Shown: positions 36,982-46,039 of the stretch, piece after piece
How positions within the stretch are numbered: position 1 is the first letter of the stretch
Layout of the letters: each line of letters begins with the position of its first letter
Assembly: GCF_947503705.1 (NCBI RefSeq)
Contig: NZ_CANNES010000014.1
Location: 1 to 64,000, forward strand
Origin: an uncultured Tateyamaria sp.
GTDB lineage: Bacteria > Pseudomonadota > Alphaproteobacteria > Rhodobacterales > Rhodobacteraceae
Length of the DNA stretch: 64,000 bases
Reading direction: 5' to 3'
The notes under the pieces: model-generated
What the model was told of the DNA's origin: nothing
Database searches by the model: none
The model's input: only the letters and a program-made list of their open reading frames with translations
Translations under genes and position numbers: made by a program

Positions 36982-38468
36982 TGTTGCTCCTCCTCGGAAA
37001 CAGGTTCTGACGACCCGGCCAGGGCAGGGTCCAATGCGCGCACAGTTTCGATCACAACCCGGTCCGCACCGGCGCTCAGGGCTGCTTGCTCAGCCGCATC
37101 GCGCAAGGTTTTTGCCGCGGAAATTCGGGTCAGGATGGGGTGCTTCTCGACAATCTTGTCGAGCATCGCCTGCGCATCGGCATCCCAGGGGAAGTCGCGG
37201 CGCAGGGTCGTCGGGGTCGCCTCGGCACTGTCCATGTCGGAGGCCAGAGGCAGGATGTGGAACAGGGCATCAAAAAGCCCGTTGCACACTTCCTGAATAA
37301 GATAGGTGGCACCGGCATAGCCCATCATCGGCGTGCCGGTATGACGGCGAATCGCGGCGCCGGGGAACGACGCGGGGATAAAGGCAGGCGCCGGTCCAAA
37401 GCCCGCCTTCAGCTCCGCCAGGTACATTTTTTCGTTGATGGAGCCAAAGACAACCAAAGGCCGCTTTTGGCCCATCCAGGCCCGCACCTCTTCGTTGTTG
37501 GTCTTCTTGCCTGCCACCCGGGCCACCGCAAAGGCGCAGGGCAAGCCCATGTCATCCTCCAGGAACTGACGAATGCCCCGGGTGTAGGTCTCGTTCGCCA
37601 CGATGGCAAAGGACGCAGTGGCAAAGAAATCCTGCGTCACGGACCGCCACAGGTCCCACACAGGTTTGAGCGTCGAATGTTTTTCGCGCTCGATAAAAGG
37701 TTCGGGGTCGAGGCCCACCAAGGTCCCCAGTGCGCGCAGGAACTTGGTGGTACTCTCGACCCCTATCGGGGCTTGTAGATACGGCTTGGCAAGAAGCTCG
37801 CACAACCCGCGCCCGAACTCGCGGTACATGCAGATGTTCACATCCGCATTTACCAGATTTCGCATTTCGGCCACGTGGGCACCCAGCGGATGCACCATGT
37901 TGACCTCGCAGCCGATCCCTTCGACCAGCCTGCGGATCTCGGCCAGATCAGATGGCATGTTGAACGTGCCATACATCGGACCGAGGATATTAACGCGAGG
38001 ACGCGCACCTTCCTCGCGTTTCTTCTCGGGCGGCATCCGACCCTTGGTCATACCGAACTCGGTAAAGATCCAGGTCATCGCCCGATCCGCCGCTTCCCAC
38101 TGATCCTCATCAATGGTGCGCGGCAGGAATCTCTGAATGTTGGTGCCCATGGGGGTGACACCCCCGCCGATCATCTCGGCAATGGAACCGGTCACAACAA
38201 CGGCAGGCAGCGCGGGGTCCAGCGTGCCCCAGGCCCGCTTCATCGCGCCCTCGGTCCCGTCACGGCCAAGCTCTTCCTCGCCCAGACCGGTGGTCACGAT
38301 GGGCAACTCATGGGGTGGCAGCGCATCGGTGTAATGCAACACGGACGTCACCGGCAGGTTTTCACAGCCCACAGGGCCGTCAATCACACATTGCAGGCCC
38401 TTGACGGCACAGAACGCATAAACAGCCCCCCAATACCCGCCAGCCCGGTCATGATCCATAATCAGCAT
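36978..38468 (-). CDS. bchZ: Chlorophyllide a reductase subunit Z
   Basis: 496 residues starting [19 protein letters not shown], the conserved BchZ N-terminus. Nitrogenase-like fold with cluster-ligand Cys in GPVGCENLP. With BchY it forms the catalytic component that reduces the C7-C8 double bond of chlorophyllide a, using electrons from BchX. The last codons overlap pufQ. An intergenic repeat separates it from bchY. Confidence 0.97.
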   Translation of the reverse strand: MLIMDHDRAGGYWGAVYAFCAVKGLQCVIDGPVGCENLPVTSVLHYTDALPPHELPIVTTGLGEEELGRDGTEGAMKRAWGTLDPALPAVVVTGSIAEMIGGGVTPMGTNIQRFLPRTIDEDQWEAADRAMTWIFTEFGMTKGRMPPEKKREEGARPRVNILGPMYGTFNMPSDLAEIRRLVEGIGCEVNMVHPLGAHVAEMRNLVNADVNICMYREFGRGLCELLAKPYLQAPIGVESTTKFLRALGTLVGLDPEPFIEREKHSTLKPVWDLWRSVTQDFFATASFAIVANETYTRGIRQFLEDDMGLPCAFAVARVAGKKTNNEEVRAWMGQKRPLVVFGSINEKMYLAELKAGFGPAPAFIPASFPGAAIRRHTGTPMMGYAGATYLIQEVCNGLFDALFHILPLASDMDSAEATPTTLRRDFPWDADAQAMLDKIVEKHPILTRISAAKTLRDAAEQAALSAGADRVVIETVRALDPALAGSSEPVSEEEQQ

Positions 38469-38482
38469 GAGGAAACCCCCAG

Positions 38483-38532
38483 CTTCTTTTCTTCAAAAAT
38501 ACTCCGGGGGTGTGGGGGCTGGCCCCCACTCC
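38483..38532 (-). repeat. Dispersed intergenic repeat, copy 5 with GC hairpin, between bchY and bchZ
   Basis: TTCTTCAAAAATACTCCGGG is followed by a hairpin: GTGGGGG at 38512-38518 and CCCCCAC at 38523-38529 with a 4-base loop. This is the fullest form of the repeat family, here placed inside an operon. Confidence 0.65.
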
Positions 38533-38553
38533 GAACATATGAAGCCCGCGCCA

Positions 38554-40110
38554 TCATATCATCTCAGCGGCCTTCGCCGCCTTGGCCTGACGCTCAAGCT
38601 TCTTCTGGTTCTGCGCCCGGAAATCCTCACGCACATTCGGCGTGCCTTCCCAGACACCCGCCGTGTCGCCGGTGCCAACGCCCTCAAAGAACGCCTTCAT
38701 ATGATCCATGCGGGATTTGTTGCCGATAGCCGCGTTGATGACCGTGGCCAACGACCCGGCGCCCGCCACACCCATTAAGGGGCGCGCCGAAATCAGGTTG
38801 GTGAAATAGAGGCCGGGAATACCCAGCTCTTTGGCCTTCTGCACCACCGGCGTCGTGCCAATGGCCAGATCGGGCTGCACCGCTTCCATGGCGGCACAAT
38901 CATCTTCCAGCGAGGCGCGGAACTGCACCTTGACGCCGCGCGCTTCCAGCCACTCCTGATCGTCCGCATTCCACGGCGTCCGGGGGCACGCGGTGCCCAC
39001 ATAAGGCACATCCGCCCCGCTCTCGATCAGCAGACGGGCAACCAGCAGTTCGGACCCTTCATAGCCCGACAAGGTGATCGTCCCCAAAATCGGCGTCGCC
39101 GCCAGCGCCCCGGTGATGGCAGGCAGCACAGCATTCTGAGCCGCAGCGATCTGTTCGGCGGAACAGCCATGGGCACGCCCAATCGCCGCCAGCCAGGACG
39201 CGGTGCCATCGCGGCCCACAGGGGCTGAGCCGACGATGGGCCGACCCGCGGCCTCGAACTCGCGCACAGAGGCGGTGTAAAACGGATGGATCGCCGCCAC
39301 GACAGAACTGTCCAGAGCGGCGTAAAGCTCGCGCCATTCGCGGCACGGCACAACCGGGCCCGCAGCCAAACCCAGAGGGGCCAGCATTTGCCCGATCATC
39401 ATCGGATCGGCCGGAAACATCTCGCCCAGCATGGCCACGGTCGGACGGTCCGACTTGCCACCGGTGGGCGCGGCCACGGGGCCAGCCTCAACCTCTTCGC
39501 GAGCGTATTTCAGCATCGCACCGGCCAACACGTCCTTGGCTTCCGCATGGGTCGGGATGCCAAAACCGGGCACATCAATGCCCACGATGCGCACACCGTT
39601 GATCTCGTTTGGCAGCAACCGCAGGGGCACGCCAGACGCAGTGGGCACACACAGGTTGGTCACCACAATGGAATCGTATTTCTCGGGATCGGCCAGATCG
39701 TGGACAGACTCGCGAATGTCCTCGAACAGCTTGCCGGTCACCAGCGTCTCGGAATTGAAGGGCACATAGCCCACGCTCCGACGCGCCCCGTAAAAATGGC
39801 TCACAAAGGTCAGGCCATAAACACAGCAGGCCGAGCCACTCAAAACGGTGGCGGTGCGGCGCATCCGCAATCCCACACGCAATGACCCAAAGGCGGGGCA
39901 CATCGACTGCGGCTTGTCATGGGGGCCCTGCGGATAGTCTGCGGCGAACGTGTCGAGCATCTCGGAATTGCCGGCCATGCGCGCGGCCTTCTCCATCTCG
40001 GAACCCGAATGACAGCCAAGACTATCTACGCCCGCCTCCACGGCAGGCAACTCGGCCTCGCGCGGATGACCGGTGGTCACCTCCACCTCATCGGTGGCGT
40101 CATATGTCAC
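38554..40110 (-). CDS. bchY: Chlorophyllide a reductase subunit Y
   Basis: 518 residues from a GTG at 40110; a TTG at 40122, overlapping the upstream small ORF stop in TTGA, is an alternative. The conserved core starts at PQGPHDKPQSMCPAFGSLRV and SGSACCVYGLTFVSHFYGARRS, with iron-sulfur ligand cysteines. Partner of BchZ in chlorophyllide a reductase. No ATG fits the N-terminus; the frame upstream of the GTG has only unlikely starts. Confidence 0.94.
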   Translation of the reverse strand: MTYDATDEVEVTTGHPREAELPAVEAGVDSLGCHSGSEMEKAARMAGNSEMLDTFAADYPQGPHDKPQSMCPAFGSLRVGLRMRRTATVLSGSACCVYGLTFVSHFYGARRSVGYVPFNSETLVTGKLFEDIRESVHDLADPEKYDSIVVTNLCVPTASGVPLRLLPNEINGVRIVGIDVPGFGIPTHAEAKDVLAGAMLKYAREEVEAGPVAAPTGGKSDRPTVAMLGEMFPADPMMIGQMLAPLGLAAGPVVPCREWRELYAALDSSVVAAIHPFYTASVREFEAAGRPIVGSAPVGRDGTASWLAAIGRAHGCSAEQIAAAQNAVLPAITGALAATPILGTITLSGYEGSELLVARLLIESGADVPYVGTACPRTPWNADDQEWLEARGVKVQFRASLEDDCAAMEAVQPDLAIGTTPVVQKAKELGIPGLYFTNLISARPLMGVAGAGSLATVINAAIGNKSRMDHMKAFFEGVGTGDTAGVWEGTPNVREDFRAQNQKKLERQAKAAKAAEMI

Positions 40111-40118
40111 GGCCTTGC

Positions 40119-40310
40119 TCAAGGCAGATCCCGCCGAAAGGCTGCCAAGGCCGCCTGCATCTGGGCCAGATTGGCACGTGTCGCAGCCAGGGCGCGATGT
40201 CCCTGCACCAGGCATTCCTGGCTGGTGTCACACATCTCTCGCGAGGTGCGGACAGCAATCTTGCTCTGGGTCACAGTCGCAATGACCGCGCTCAAATCAA
40301 GCGTCGTCAT
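40119..40310 (-). CDS. Small unknown ORF between bchX and bchY
   Basis: 63 residues (ATG at 40310), beginning MTTLDLSAVIATVTQSKIAV and ending ANLAQMQAALAAFRRDLP, predicted mostly helical with two cysteines (MCDTSQEC). It starts 14 bp inside bchX and its stop touches the bchY start region, so it fills the 187-bp bchX-bchY gap almost exactly. Codon third positions are mostly G/C as in neighbours. I do not recognise it from the standard photosynthesis cluster. It could be a genuine small protein, or a by-product of a conserved leader region. Confidence 0.5.
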   Translation of the reverse strand: MTTLDLSAVIATVTQSKIAVRTSREMCDTSQECLVQGHRALAATRANLAQMQAALAAFRRDLP

Positions 40311-41298
40311 AGATCACCTCCAGCGACGCCTTCGGCTCGGCATTCTTGCCGCGCATGTCCATGTCGGTGGCCGGTTCCAGAACCACATCGCCACCGGTCT
40401 CGGACGCATCGAACAGGCCCAACAACCCGTCCTGATCCAGAGGGGCCGGGCGCACCGGCGGGGCCACCGCCACGTTCTCGCCCAGAGCAGCAAAGAGCGC
40501 GCCCCATTCGGAATCGGCCGTGCCGACAATCTGATAGTTGGCCGATTTCTTGCGCAGATCATCATTCTGCGGGATCGCCGCCAGCACCGGAATGTCGACC
40601 GCCTCGGCAAAGGCCTGCGCCTCGCCCGACCCGTCATCCTTGTTGATGACCAGACCTGCGACACCAACATTACCGCCCAGCTTGCGGAAATACTCCACCG
40701 CCGAACAGACGTTGTTGGCGACATACAGGGACTGCAAATCGTTCGATGCGACCAGGATCACCTTCTGGGCCATGTCGCGGGCAATGGGCAGGCCAAAGCC
40801 ACCGCAGACCACGTCGCCCAGGAAATCGAGCAGGACGTAGTCAAAATCCCAATCGTGAAAGCCCAGCTTTTCCAGCAGCTCGAAACCATGGATGATGCCA
40901 CGACCGCCGCAACCACGGCCCACTTCCGGGCCGCCCAACTCCATCGCGAACACGCCGCCGCGCTTGAAGCACACATCCCCGATCTGCACCTCTTCGCCGG
41001 CCAGCTTCTTCTTGGTCGAGGTCTCGATGATGGTCGGGCACGCCTTGCCGCCGAACAACAAAGATGTGGTATCGGATTTCGGATCACAGCCAATCAGCAA
41101 AACGCGCTTGCCTTGCTCGGCCATCATGTGGCTGAGGTTGGCAAGGGTGAACGACTTGCCGATGCCGCCCTTGCCATAGATGGCAATGATCTGGGTCTTG
41201 GAGGTAGGTTCTTCCGCCACGATATCTGCAAGGTCCTCATGGGCCTCATCGCGCAGCCGCTGATCGAAGTCTTTCAAATTTGGTACTTCATCTTTCAC
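40297..41298 (-). CDS. bchX: Chlorophyllide a reductase iron protein, subunit X
   Basis: 333 residues with a GTG start. NifH-like P-loop IYGKGGIGKSFTLANLS, the LIGCDPKSDTTSLL motif, and Cys ligands in the VGRGCGGRG and VVCGGFGLPIA stretches that hold the 4Fe-4S cluster. The ATP-dependent electron donor to BchYZ. Starts 3 bp after the bchC stop. Confidence 0.97.
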   Translation of the reverse strand: MKDEVPNLKDFDQRLRDEAHEDLADIVAEEPTSKTQIIAIYGKGGIGKSFTLANLSHMMAEQGKRVLLIGCDPKSDTTSLLFGGKACPTIIETSTKKKLAGEEVQIGDVCFKRGGVFAMELGGPEVGRGCGGRGIIHGFELLEKLGFHDWDFDYVLLDFLGDVVCGGFGLPIARDMAQKVILVASNDLQSLYVANNVCSAVEYFRKLGGNVGVAGLVINKDDGSGEAQAFAEAVDIPVLAAIPQNDDLRKKSANYQIVGTADSEWGALFAALGENVAVAPPVRPAPLDQDGLLGLFDASETGGDVVLEPATDMDMRGKNAEPKASLEVIYDDA

Positions 41299-41301
41299 GG
41301 C

Positions 41302-42237
41302 TCAGTGCTCCCAATCCAAAATCATTTTCAGGCAGGACGCGTCGGTAAACGCCTGCTCATATGCCGCACGCGCCGTCGCGGCGGGCTTGGTGTGTGTGAT
41401 CAAACCGCTCAAGCTCAGTGCGCCGCATTCGACCAGGGCGCGGGTCGCGGCCAGGTCCTCGCGGGTCCATTCAGCGGCCACGCGAAAGCGCGCCTCTTTC
41501 ATAAAGGCGGGCGGAAAGGCAAAGGACAAAGGCGCGGAATAAAACCCGGCCAACACAATCTCGCCACCCTTGGCGATACGGCCAACCAGATCGTTCAGCA
41601 GGGCACCCTGCCCCGACGCATCATAGATCGACGTATAGTCGCGGCGCGGATCGTCAGCAGGGTCCATGACCTGATAGCCTTGGGCACCATCGCGACGGGC
41701 CGGATCAATTTCCCAGACCATCGGGGCCGGCGCACCGGCGGCAATGGTCAGACGGGCCAGCAAACGGCCCAGCACCCCGTGACCCACGATCAGGTCGGGC
41801 ACCGCCTTGTTCATGCCAGCCATCGCATGGCGGGCGGTCGCGGCAAGCGCCAGCAAGGCACCCTCGGCGCCAAGGCCCGCATCGATTCGCGTCACGCGCT
41901 CGCTGTCCGTAACGACAGTGGCAGCGGCCCCACCAAACAAGCCAAAGGCACCGTCATAGCAATTGGCACCGGGCACAAACACACGGTCGCCGGGTTTGAA
42001 CCCCGTCAGCGGCCCCGCCTCGACAACCTCACCCGCCGCCTCGTAACCGGGGACAAGCGGGTAGCCCATGCCAGGAAAGGGCGGCATCTCACCGCTCCAG
42101 AACAGTTTTTCGGTGCCGGTGGAAATGCCCGAATGGGTGACGCTCACAACCAGATCCGCAGGCCCCGGCGCAGTCAGCGGCAGGGTGTCCAGGTCCAGAT
42201 CCTTGGGACCTTTCAAAAGGACGGCAGCGGTTTCCAA
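41302..42237 (-). CDS. bchC: Bacteriochlorophyllide a dehydrogenase
   Basis: 311 residues from a TTG start at 42237, preceded by GAGGGAG at 8 bp; an upstream in-frame TTG at 42270 is less well placed. Zinc-less medium-chain dehydrogenase fold: [30 protein letters not shown] and a Rossmann region near [14 protein letters not shown]. It oxidises the C3 hydroxyethyl group to acetyl in bacteriochlorophyll a synthesis. Two PpsR-type sites lie about 63 bp upstream, so it heads its own light/oxygen-controlled transcript. Confidence 0.95.
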   Translation of the reverse strand: METAAVLLKGPKDLDLDTLPLTAPGPADLVVSVTHSGISTGTEKLFWSGEMPPFPGMGYPLVPGYEAAGEVVEAGPLTGFKPGDRVFVPGANCYDGAFGLFGGAAATVVTDSERVTRIDAGLGAEGALLALAATARHAMAGMNKAVPDLIVGHGVLGRLLARLTIAAGAPAPMVWEIDPARRDGAQGYQVMDPADDPRRDYTSIYDASGQGALLNDLVGRIAKGGEIVLAGFYSAPLSFAFPPAFMKEARFRVAAEWTREDLAATRALVECGALSLSGLITHTKPAATARAAYEQAFTDASCLKMILDWEH

Positions 42238-42299
42238 TGTGATCTCCCTCAGGGTGGCCCACGCGGTCAAAGACTCAGACGCGAGCGGATTTCCTATAG

Positions 42300-42343
42300 T
42301 GTCATTCTAGTTAGACATTTCAATGTGTCAATTAGATTAGACA
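42300..42343. promoter_or_regulatory. Tandem PpsR/CrtJ operators upstream of bchC
   Basis: TGTCATTCTAGTTAGACA at 42300-42317 and TGTCAATTAGATTAGACA at 42326-42343, both TGT-N12-ACA, separated by 8 bp. They lie in the 119-bp gap between crtF and bchC, an unusually A/T-rich stretch for this region. Tandem sites with an 8-bp gap are the classic bchC promoter layout in Rhodobacter capsulatus. Confidence 0.9.
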
Positions 42344-42356
42344 CATTCAGGCGCAA

Positions 42357-43475
42357 TCATTCGGCACGCACCGCCGTGACCGCTTGGGTCACATAGGACC
42401 GGCTGGGTTTGTAAACCTTGATCTGGTCAAACCCCGCCTCGGCCAACAGGGCCGAAATCTCCGCCGCCGATCGGGCACGGCCCGTCTGCATCGCCATCGT
42501 GTAGAATGCGAAATAGACGTCGCCCGCCTTGTCAGGCCGCGCGCCACCGCCCATCGGCTCCGAGACGATCAGGCGGCCGCCGGCAGGCAAAGCGTCTCGA
42601 ACCTTGGCCAAAAGGGCGCGAACGGTATCGTCCGAATGGTCATAAAGGACACGGATCAACGATATGGCATCCATCCCTTCGGGCAATGGATCGGTGCGAA
42701 ACGACCCCGGCACAATGCGCACCCGATCCGCCATGGCCGCCGCATCGAACCGCGCTTGGGCATCGGGCACCACGGGCGGCAGATCAAACAGGGTCATCTG
42801 CATCTTGGGCGCCGCACGCCCCGCCGCCTCAAGAAAGGCACCGGTGCCGCCGCCAATGTCCAACAGATGTGACACATCCTTGAGTGACACCGTGCGCAAC
42901 GTGTCCTCGGCCACCAACCTTTGGGATTGGGCCATCAGATCGGAATAGATATGCGCCTCCGCCTCGGGCACATCGCCGCCAAAGACATAAGGCCAAAACT
43001 TCGACAGTTGCGTCTCCTCCGGCCCCCGCAGCAAAGCCACCGGATCACGCAGGTCATCATAAAATGCGCCATGATGGCGAATCATCGCCTCCAGCCCCGG
43101 CACGCCCATCAAGGCGGCCCCCTTGCGGGCCAGGGCAAAGCGCCCATCACGCTTGCGCTTGAGCAGGCCAAGGGCCGCCCCCGCCTGCAAGGCGATCTGC
43201 ATCCGGTCGGCCGGAATATCCAGGGCATGGCCCAAATCATCCGCACTCTGCGGCCCCGCCTTGAGCCGCCGAAACACCTGCAATTCGATCAGGGCCAGCA
43301 AGACCTGGCTCTGCACAAATCCCTGCACAATATCAAACAGCACCGCCCCATCGGCGCGCGCCCGTCCCCGCGTCAAGGGAAAGCGGGCCGCCCAGCTTTG
43401 AAAACCGGGCCGCGCGATCAGGCGGTTCAGCCAGCCACCGCGCCAGGCGGGGCCGTCTTGGGTCTCGGTGATCAT
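42357..43475 (-). CDS. crtF: Hydroxyneurosporene O-methyltransferase
   Basis: 372 residues from the ATG overlapping the crtE stop (ATGA). SAM-dependent methyltransferase: LLDIGGGTGAFLEAAG (motif I), MTLFDLPPVV, and IRVLYDHSD near the active site, preceded by a dimerisation winged-helix domain. It adds the 1-methoxy group in the spheroidene branch of carotenoid synthesis. Confidence 0.95.
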   Translation of the reverse strand: MITETQDGPAWRGGWLNRLIARPGFQSWAARFPLTRGRARADGAVLFDIVQGFVQSQVLLALIELQVFRRLKAGPQSADDLGHALDIPADRMQIALQAGAALGLLKRKRDGRFALARKGAALMGVPGLEAMIRHHGAFYDDLRDPVALLRGPEETQLSKFWPYVFGGDVPEAEAHIYSDLMAQSQRLVAEDTLRTVSLKDVSHLLDIGGGTGAFLEAAGRAAPKMQMTLFDLPPVVPDAQARFDAAAMADRVRIVPGSFRTDPLPEGMDAISLIRVLYDHSDDTVRALLAKVRDALPAGGRLIVSEPMGGGARPDKAGDVYFAFYTMAMQTGRARSAAEISALLAEAGFDQIKVYKPSRSYVTQAVTAVRAE

Positions 43476-44350
43476 TCGCCGGGCACGTGGGTCGGTGTCA
43501 CCACGGGCGTCAAACGCTCCGCATACATACGCACCATCTCGGCCAGTTGCGCCTCGCCCGGGCAAGCCGGGATCGAGGCGATGGCCCCGCCCAGAATATC
43601 CTTGAGGCGACTAATGGCCCCATTCACACCCAGCAGGGTCACCGCATTGGGCCGCCCATGCAAGTCGTCCTGACCCGCAGGCTTGCCCAGCGTCTCGGCA
43701 TCATAAAGCGCATCGCGCAAATCGTCGGCCACCTGAAACGCCTCGCCAATGCGCGCGCCCAGCTCAAACCACGGCTCCGCCTCCTGGCCCGCGGCCACGG
43801 CCCCCATCTGCGTCGCGGCGATAAACAGCGCCCCGGTCTTGGCCTGATGGTAAGCGCTCAGGTCAATCTCGCTCTCGCTCTCCCAACCCTGGCCCGCACA
43901 GATGCCACCGGGCATGCCCGTGCGTTGGGCCAGCGTCATGATCAACTGCGCCACACGCTCAGGCGATTGCCCGGATTGGCGCGCCAAGATCTCAAAGGCG
44001 AGCACAATCAGGCTGTCGCCCGCCAGCACCGCCAAAGGCTCCGAATAGGCCTTGTGAACCGACGGCTTGCCCCGGCGCACATCCGCGTCGTCAAAACAAG
44101 GCAGGTCGTCGTGCACGAGGCTGGCACAGTGGATCAGCTCCAACGCCGAAGCGGCGGCATCGGAAATGGCAGGGCGGTCATCGCCGCAGGCCATTGCCAC
44201 CGACATCAGGATGGTCGGGCGGATGCGGGCCCCGCCGGGGGCGGTCGCGTAATGCAAGGCACTGGCCAGCTTGGGCGGCGTCGATCCGCGTCCCTGCCCG
44301 ACGGCCACAGCCTTGGCAATTGCGGCTTCGATCCGTGTGTTCAGACCCAT
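43472..44350 (-). CDS. crtE: Geranylgeranyl diphosphate synthase
   Basis: 292 residues from the ATG at 44350, with AGGAGG upstream. First Asp-rich motif in HDDLPCFDDADVRRG and second in DDLRDAL; GARIRPTI is the substrate-binding region. Makes C20 diphosphate for carotenoids and the bacteriochlorophyll tail. Shares a divergent, PpsR-controlled promoter region with crtD. Confidence 0.96.
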   Translation of the reverse strand: MGLNTRIEAAIAKAVAVGQGRGSTPPKLASALHYATAPGGARIRPTILMSVAMACGDDRPAISDAAASALELIHCASLVHDDLPCFDDADVRRGKPSVHKAYSEPLAVLAGDSLIVLAFEILARQSGQSPERVAQLIMTLAQRTGMPGGICAGQGWESESEIDLSAYHQAKTGALFIAATQMGAVAAGQEAEPWFELGARIGEAFQVADDLRDALYDAETLGKPAGQDDLHGRPNAVTLLGVNGAISRLKDILGGAIASIPACPGEAQLAEMVRMYAERLTPVVTPTHVPGE

Positions 44351-44376
44351 GAGGTGCCTCCTGCAGCGGGATGAAG

Positions 44377-44418
44377 TGTAATGCACGCACGACACTAAAG
44401 TGTAAATCATACTGGACA
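44377..44418. promoter_or_regulatory. Tandem PpsR/CrtJ operators between crtE and crtD
   Basis: TGTAATGCACGCACGACA at 44377-44394 and TGTAAATCATACTGGACA at 44401-44418, both TGT-N12-ACA, 6 bp apart. They lie in the 123-bp divergent region and can repress both genes. Confidence 0.82.
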
Positions 44419-44473
44419 CTTTGCCGAGACGAGTCAACAATCGCAAACACCAGCGCCGCATAGAAAGAGCACC

Positions 44474-46039
44474 GTGACAGCCCACGACCCCTCAACCCCC
44501 ACACGCGCCGTAATCATCGGCGCGGGCATCGCCGGGCTGGCCTGCGCGGTCCGGCTGCGCGCGGCGGGGATGCAGGTGACGGTGCTGGAACGGCACGGGA
44601 CAGTCGGGGGCAAGATCAGAACAGTGCCCTCCACCGCCGGGCCGATCGACGCAGGGCCAACGGTGCTGACGATGCGGCACGTCTTTGACGACCTCTTTGC
44701 CTGCGCCGGGCAACGGCTGGACGATCACGTCACGCTGATCCGGCAGGACACGCTGGCCCGGCACTTCTGGCCCGATGGCAGCACGCTTGACCTCTATTCC
44801 GACGAGGCGCTCAGCACGACGGCGATCAACGACTTTGCCGGGGCCAAGGCGGCACGCGAATTCACCAGGTTCTGCGCCCGGACCCGGGCGCTGTTCCAGG
44901 CCTTTGACGGGCCCATGATGCAAGCGCCCGAACCCAGGCTCGGCGCGCTCACGGCACACGTGCTGAAACACCCAAAGCTCATCCCGGCCATGGCCCCGCT
45001 CTCTACGCTCAAGTCCCTGCTCAAATCCTCCTTTGACGATGCGCGACTGCGGCAACTCTTTGGACGATACGCCACCTACGTGGGGGGCAGCCCGACACAC
45101 GCACCCGCCATCCTGTCGCTGATCTGGCAAGCCGAGGCGTCGGGCGTCTGGGTGGTCAAAGGGGGGATGCACAAGCTGACGCAAGCACTGCAATCGGTGC
45201 TGCAAAGCCAGGGGGTGGATATCCAGACAAACGCCCATGTGGCCGGAATAGAGACGCATGAGGGCCGCGCCACAGGGGTCACACTGGAAAACGGCACGCA
45301 TATTCCCTGCGATATCCTTGTGCACGCAGGCGACCCAAGGGCATTGGCCACGGGGGCACTCGGGGCACAAACCAAACACATCGCCAAACAAACGGCGACG
45401 GCCAAGCGCAGCTTCTCGGCCCGCGTGCTCAGCTTTGCGGCCACGCCGCAGGGGCCGGCACTGGCGCACCACAACGTCTTTTTCAGCAGCCAGCCAGAGG
45501 ACGAGTTCAACGACCTCATGGCGGGCAAAATCCCGCAAAATCCCAGCTTCTACATCTGCGCGCTGGACAGGGGGCAAGGCACCACACCCCCCGATCTCGA
45601 ACGGTTCGAGATCATCACAAATGCGCCCGCCACGGGCGACACCAACGCGCCCGCAACCGCAGACACAACAGACCCCGAGGACATCGCAAAATGGCTTCAT
45701 CAGATCACGCAGCAGATGGCGACACACGGCATGACTTTCAGCCCGACACCGACCACGGATACAGTGACAACGGCCCAAGCGTTCGGGCGGATGTTCCCCG
45801 CCAGCCAAGGCGCGCTTTACGGGCAAAGTCCCCACGGGCTGACGGCAGCCCTCAACCGACCCACAGCCCGGACACAGATCCCCAACCTCTACCTGGTGGG
45901 CGGGGGAACGCATCCCGGGGGGGGCGTCCCGATGGCGACGCTCTCCGCATGGCATGCGGCCGAGGCGATCGCAGCAGACCGAATTTCGACATCCCTGTCG
46001 GGCCAAATGGCTATGCCTGGTGGTATGTCGACGGCCTGA
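44474..46039 (+). CDS. crtD: Hydroxyneurosporene/methoxyneurosporene desaturase
   Basis: 521 residues with a GTG start. The N-terminal FAD motif VIIGAGIAGLACAVRLRAAG and the C-terminal NLYLVGGGTHPGGGVPMATLSAWHAAEAI place it in the CrtI/CrtD phytoene-desaturase-like family; position next to crtC argues for CrtD. Introduces the 3,4 double bond in the spheroidene pathway. A short Asn-Ala-Pro-Ala-Thr repeat near residue 395 looks like a local insertion. Its end overlaps crtC by 91 bp. Confidence 0.94.
   Translation: MTAHDPSTPTRAVIIGAGIAGLACAVRLRAAGMQVTVLERHGTVGGKIRTVPSTAGPIDAGPTVLTMRHVFDDLFACAGQRLDDHVTLIRQDTLARHFWPDGSTLDLYSDEALSTTAINDFAGAKAAREFTRFCARTRALFQAFDGPMMQAPEPRLGALTAHVLKHPKLIPAMAPLSTLKSLLKSSFDDARLRQLFGRYATYVGGSPTHAPAILSLIWQAEASGVWVVKGGMHKLTQALQSVLQSQGVDIQTNAHVAGIETHEGRATGVTLENGTHIPCDILVHAGDPRALATGALGAQTKHIAKQTATAKRSFSARVLSFAATPQGPALAHHNVFFSSQPEDEFNDLMAGKIPQNPSFYICALDRGQGTTPPDLERFEIITNAPATGDTNAPATADTTDPEDIAKWLHQITQQMATHGMTFSPTPTTDTVTTAQAFGRMFPASQGALYGQSPHGLTAALNRPTARTQIPNLYLVGGGTHPGGGVPMATLSAWHAAEAIAADRISTSLSGQMAMPGGMSTA

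Noticed and set aside
39919-42396. Very long plus-strand open frame (825 codons) opposite bchY, bchX and bchC
   Set aside because: Entirely antisense to three unmistakable photosynthesis genes, and the translation has no domain features.
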